NCBI GenBank assembly: GCA_030633635.1
Contig: DAOVSA010000042.1
Span: 1-5,680 of the forward strand
Source: Candidatus Altarchaeota archaeon
GTDB lineage: Archaea > Altiarchaeota > Altiarchaeia > IMC4 > DAOVSA01
Direction: 5' to 3'
Length of the DNA: 5,680 bases
Shown here one piece after another: positions 4,928 through 5,680 of this stretch; position 1 is the first letter of the stretch, and each line of letters begins with the position of its first letter. Both the position numbers and the translations under genes were made by a program. The notes below the pieces were generated by a model. It did no database searches and was not told where the DNA came from. It saw only the letters and a list, made by a program, of their open reading frames with translations.

Positions 4928-5680
4928 ATGACAAAAGTACCTGCAGATACTATAAAATATAACATATGTGGGAATATCGCAATCGATGGGATTGTGGAAA
5001 AACCAGATGTCGTCGGAGCGATATTTGGACAAACTGAAGGATTATTAGGTGAGGATTTGGAACTGAGGGAATTACAAAAGACCGGCAGAATAGGCCGGAT
5101 CGAAGTAGATATAAAAACAAAGGCGGGAAAGTCAAAAGGGACGGTTATAGTACCTTCTTCTTTGGATATGGTAGAGACATCAATTATCGCCGCTGCGGTG
5201 GAAACCGTGGACCGTGTGGGACCATGTAATGCAAAGATATCTGTAACTGACGTAGAGGACGCCAGATCTTTGAAAAGAAAGGATATTGTGAACCGGGCAA
5301 GACAAATACTGAATAAATTAACGGATGAGAATATCCCACAGAGCCAGGCCATCGCAGAAGAGGTAAGGAGATCCGTACAACTCGGAGAAATTACATCATA
5401 CAAAGATTTACCTGCCGGACCTGCGGTAAGGGATGCGGAGAGTGTGATTGTCGTTGAAGGAAGGGCGGATGTACTGAATCTATTGAAATGCGGGATCAAA
5501 AATGCAATCGGAGTCGAAGGAACAAATATTCCACCAGCAATTAGCGACATAAGTAAAAAGAAAACCAGTATAGCGTTCATAGATGGGGATCGTGGAGGAA
5601 ATATGATACTAAAGGAGTTGGTACAGGTTGCAGATATCGATTTTGTTGCAAGAGCCCCCTATGGAAAAGAAGTTGAAGAT
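4928..5680 (+). CDS. dnaG: Archaeal DnaG, Toprim-domain primase/exosome-associated protein (partial)
   Basis: The frame is open for 251 codons to the right edge and is cut there; archaeal DnaG proteins usually exceed 400 residues. The N-terminal domain shows the family sequence [24 protein letters not shown] split around residues 27-50, then GRIGRIEV (53-60) and [19 protein letters not shown] (75-93). The Toprim domain begins with [14 protein letters not shown] (173-186, Glu177 as the catalytic acid) and continues with GVEGTN (195-200) and FIDGDRGG (217-224, Asp219 and Asp221 as metal ligands), then [11 protein letters not shown]. All catalytic residues seen so far are present. In archaea this protein associates with the RNA exosome and has been reported to have priming activity; the main replicative primase is PriSL. 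The start is fixed by a strong Shine-Dalgarno motif. A repeat cluster lies upstream. Confidence 0.95.
   Translation, partial: MTKVPADTIKYNICGNIAIDGIVEKPDVVGAIFGQTEGLLGEDLELRELQKTGRIGRIEVDIKTKAGKSKGTVIVPSSLDMVETSIIAAAVETVDRVGPCNAKISVTDVEDARSLKRKDIVNRARQILNKLTDENIPQSQAIAEEVRRSVQLGEITSYKDLPAGPAVRDAESVIVVEGRADVLNLLKCGIKNAIGVEGTNIPPAISDISKKKTSIAFIDGDRGGNMILKELVQVADIDFVARAPYGKEVED

Noticed and set aside
4912..5580. 222-codon minus-strand frame opposite dnaG
   Set aside because: The plus strand encodes unmistakable DnaG and Toprim motifs throughout; the reverse frame has no recognisable domain.

Overview
The window is archaeal and looks euryarchaeal. The ribosomal proteins uL22, uS3 and uL29 are of the archaeal type and are followed by the archaeal initiation factor aIF1 and the RNase P subunit Rnp1 (Rpp29). 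A Toprim-containing archaeal DnaG and an archaeal type II/IV secretion ATPase complete the set. The DNA is AT-rich, starts are partly led by GAGGTG Shine-Dalgarno motifs, and TATA-like boxes precede several units. A methanogen or methane/alkane-oxidiser relative (Methanomicrobia-like) fits, but this placement is only an impression from protein similarity.

Layout, left to right. Positions 1-215 hold, on the minus strand, the N-terminus of a membrane glycosyltransferase resembling STT3/AglB, cut by the window edge. A 211-bp divergent intergenic region follows. A plus-strand run then carries rpl22, rps3, rpl29, sui1 and rnp1 (427-2908). This is an internal slice of the usual archaeal S10 ribosomal cluster, without rpl2/rps19 before it and without rps17/rpl14 after it. 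A secretion-type ATPase lies convergently on the minus strand (2911-4383), its stop codon 2 bp from that of rnp1. A 544-bp intergenic region (4384-4927) contains a possible 37-codon ORF and, near its right end, a cluster of inverted and direct repeats. From 4928 the primase-like gene dnaG runs off the right edge.

The ribosomal run joins ribosome assembly (uL22, uS3, uL29), start-codon selection (aIF1) and tRNA 5' processing (Rnp1), a usual archaeal grouping. The ATPase would power a type IV pilus, archaellum or Tad-like machine, but no platform protein or pilin gene is visible beside it. DnaG in archaea is linked to RNA degradation with the exosome and possibly to priming.

The most unusual features are the long Lys/Glu-rich tail of uS3, built of four 28-residue tandem repeats, the isolation of this ribosomal cluster fragment, the palindrome group upstream of dnaG, and two overlapping hairpin options between sui1 and rnp1. 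I see no CRISPR array, insertion sequence, tRNA or rRNA, and no clear new defence or metabolic system.
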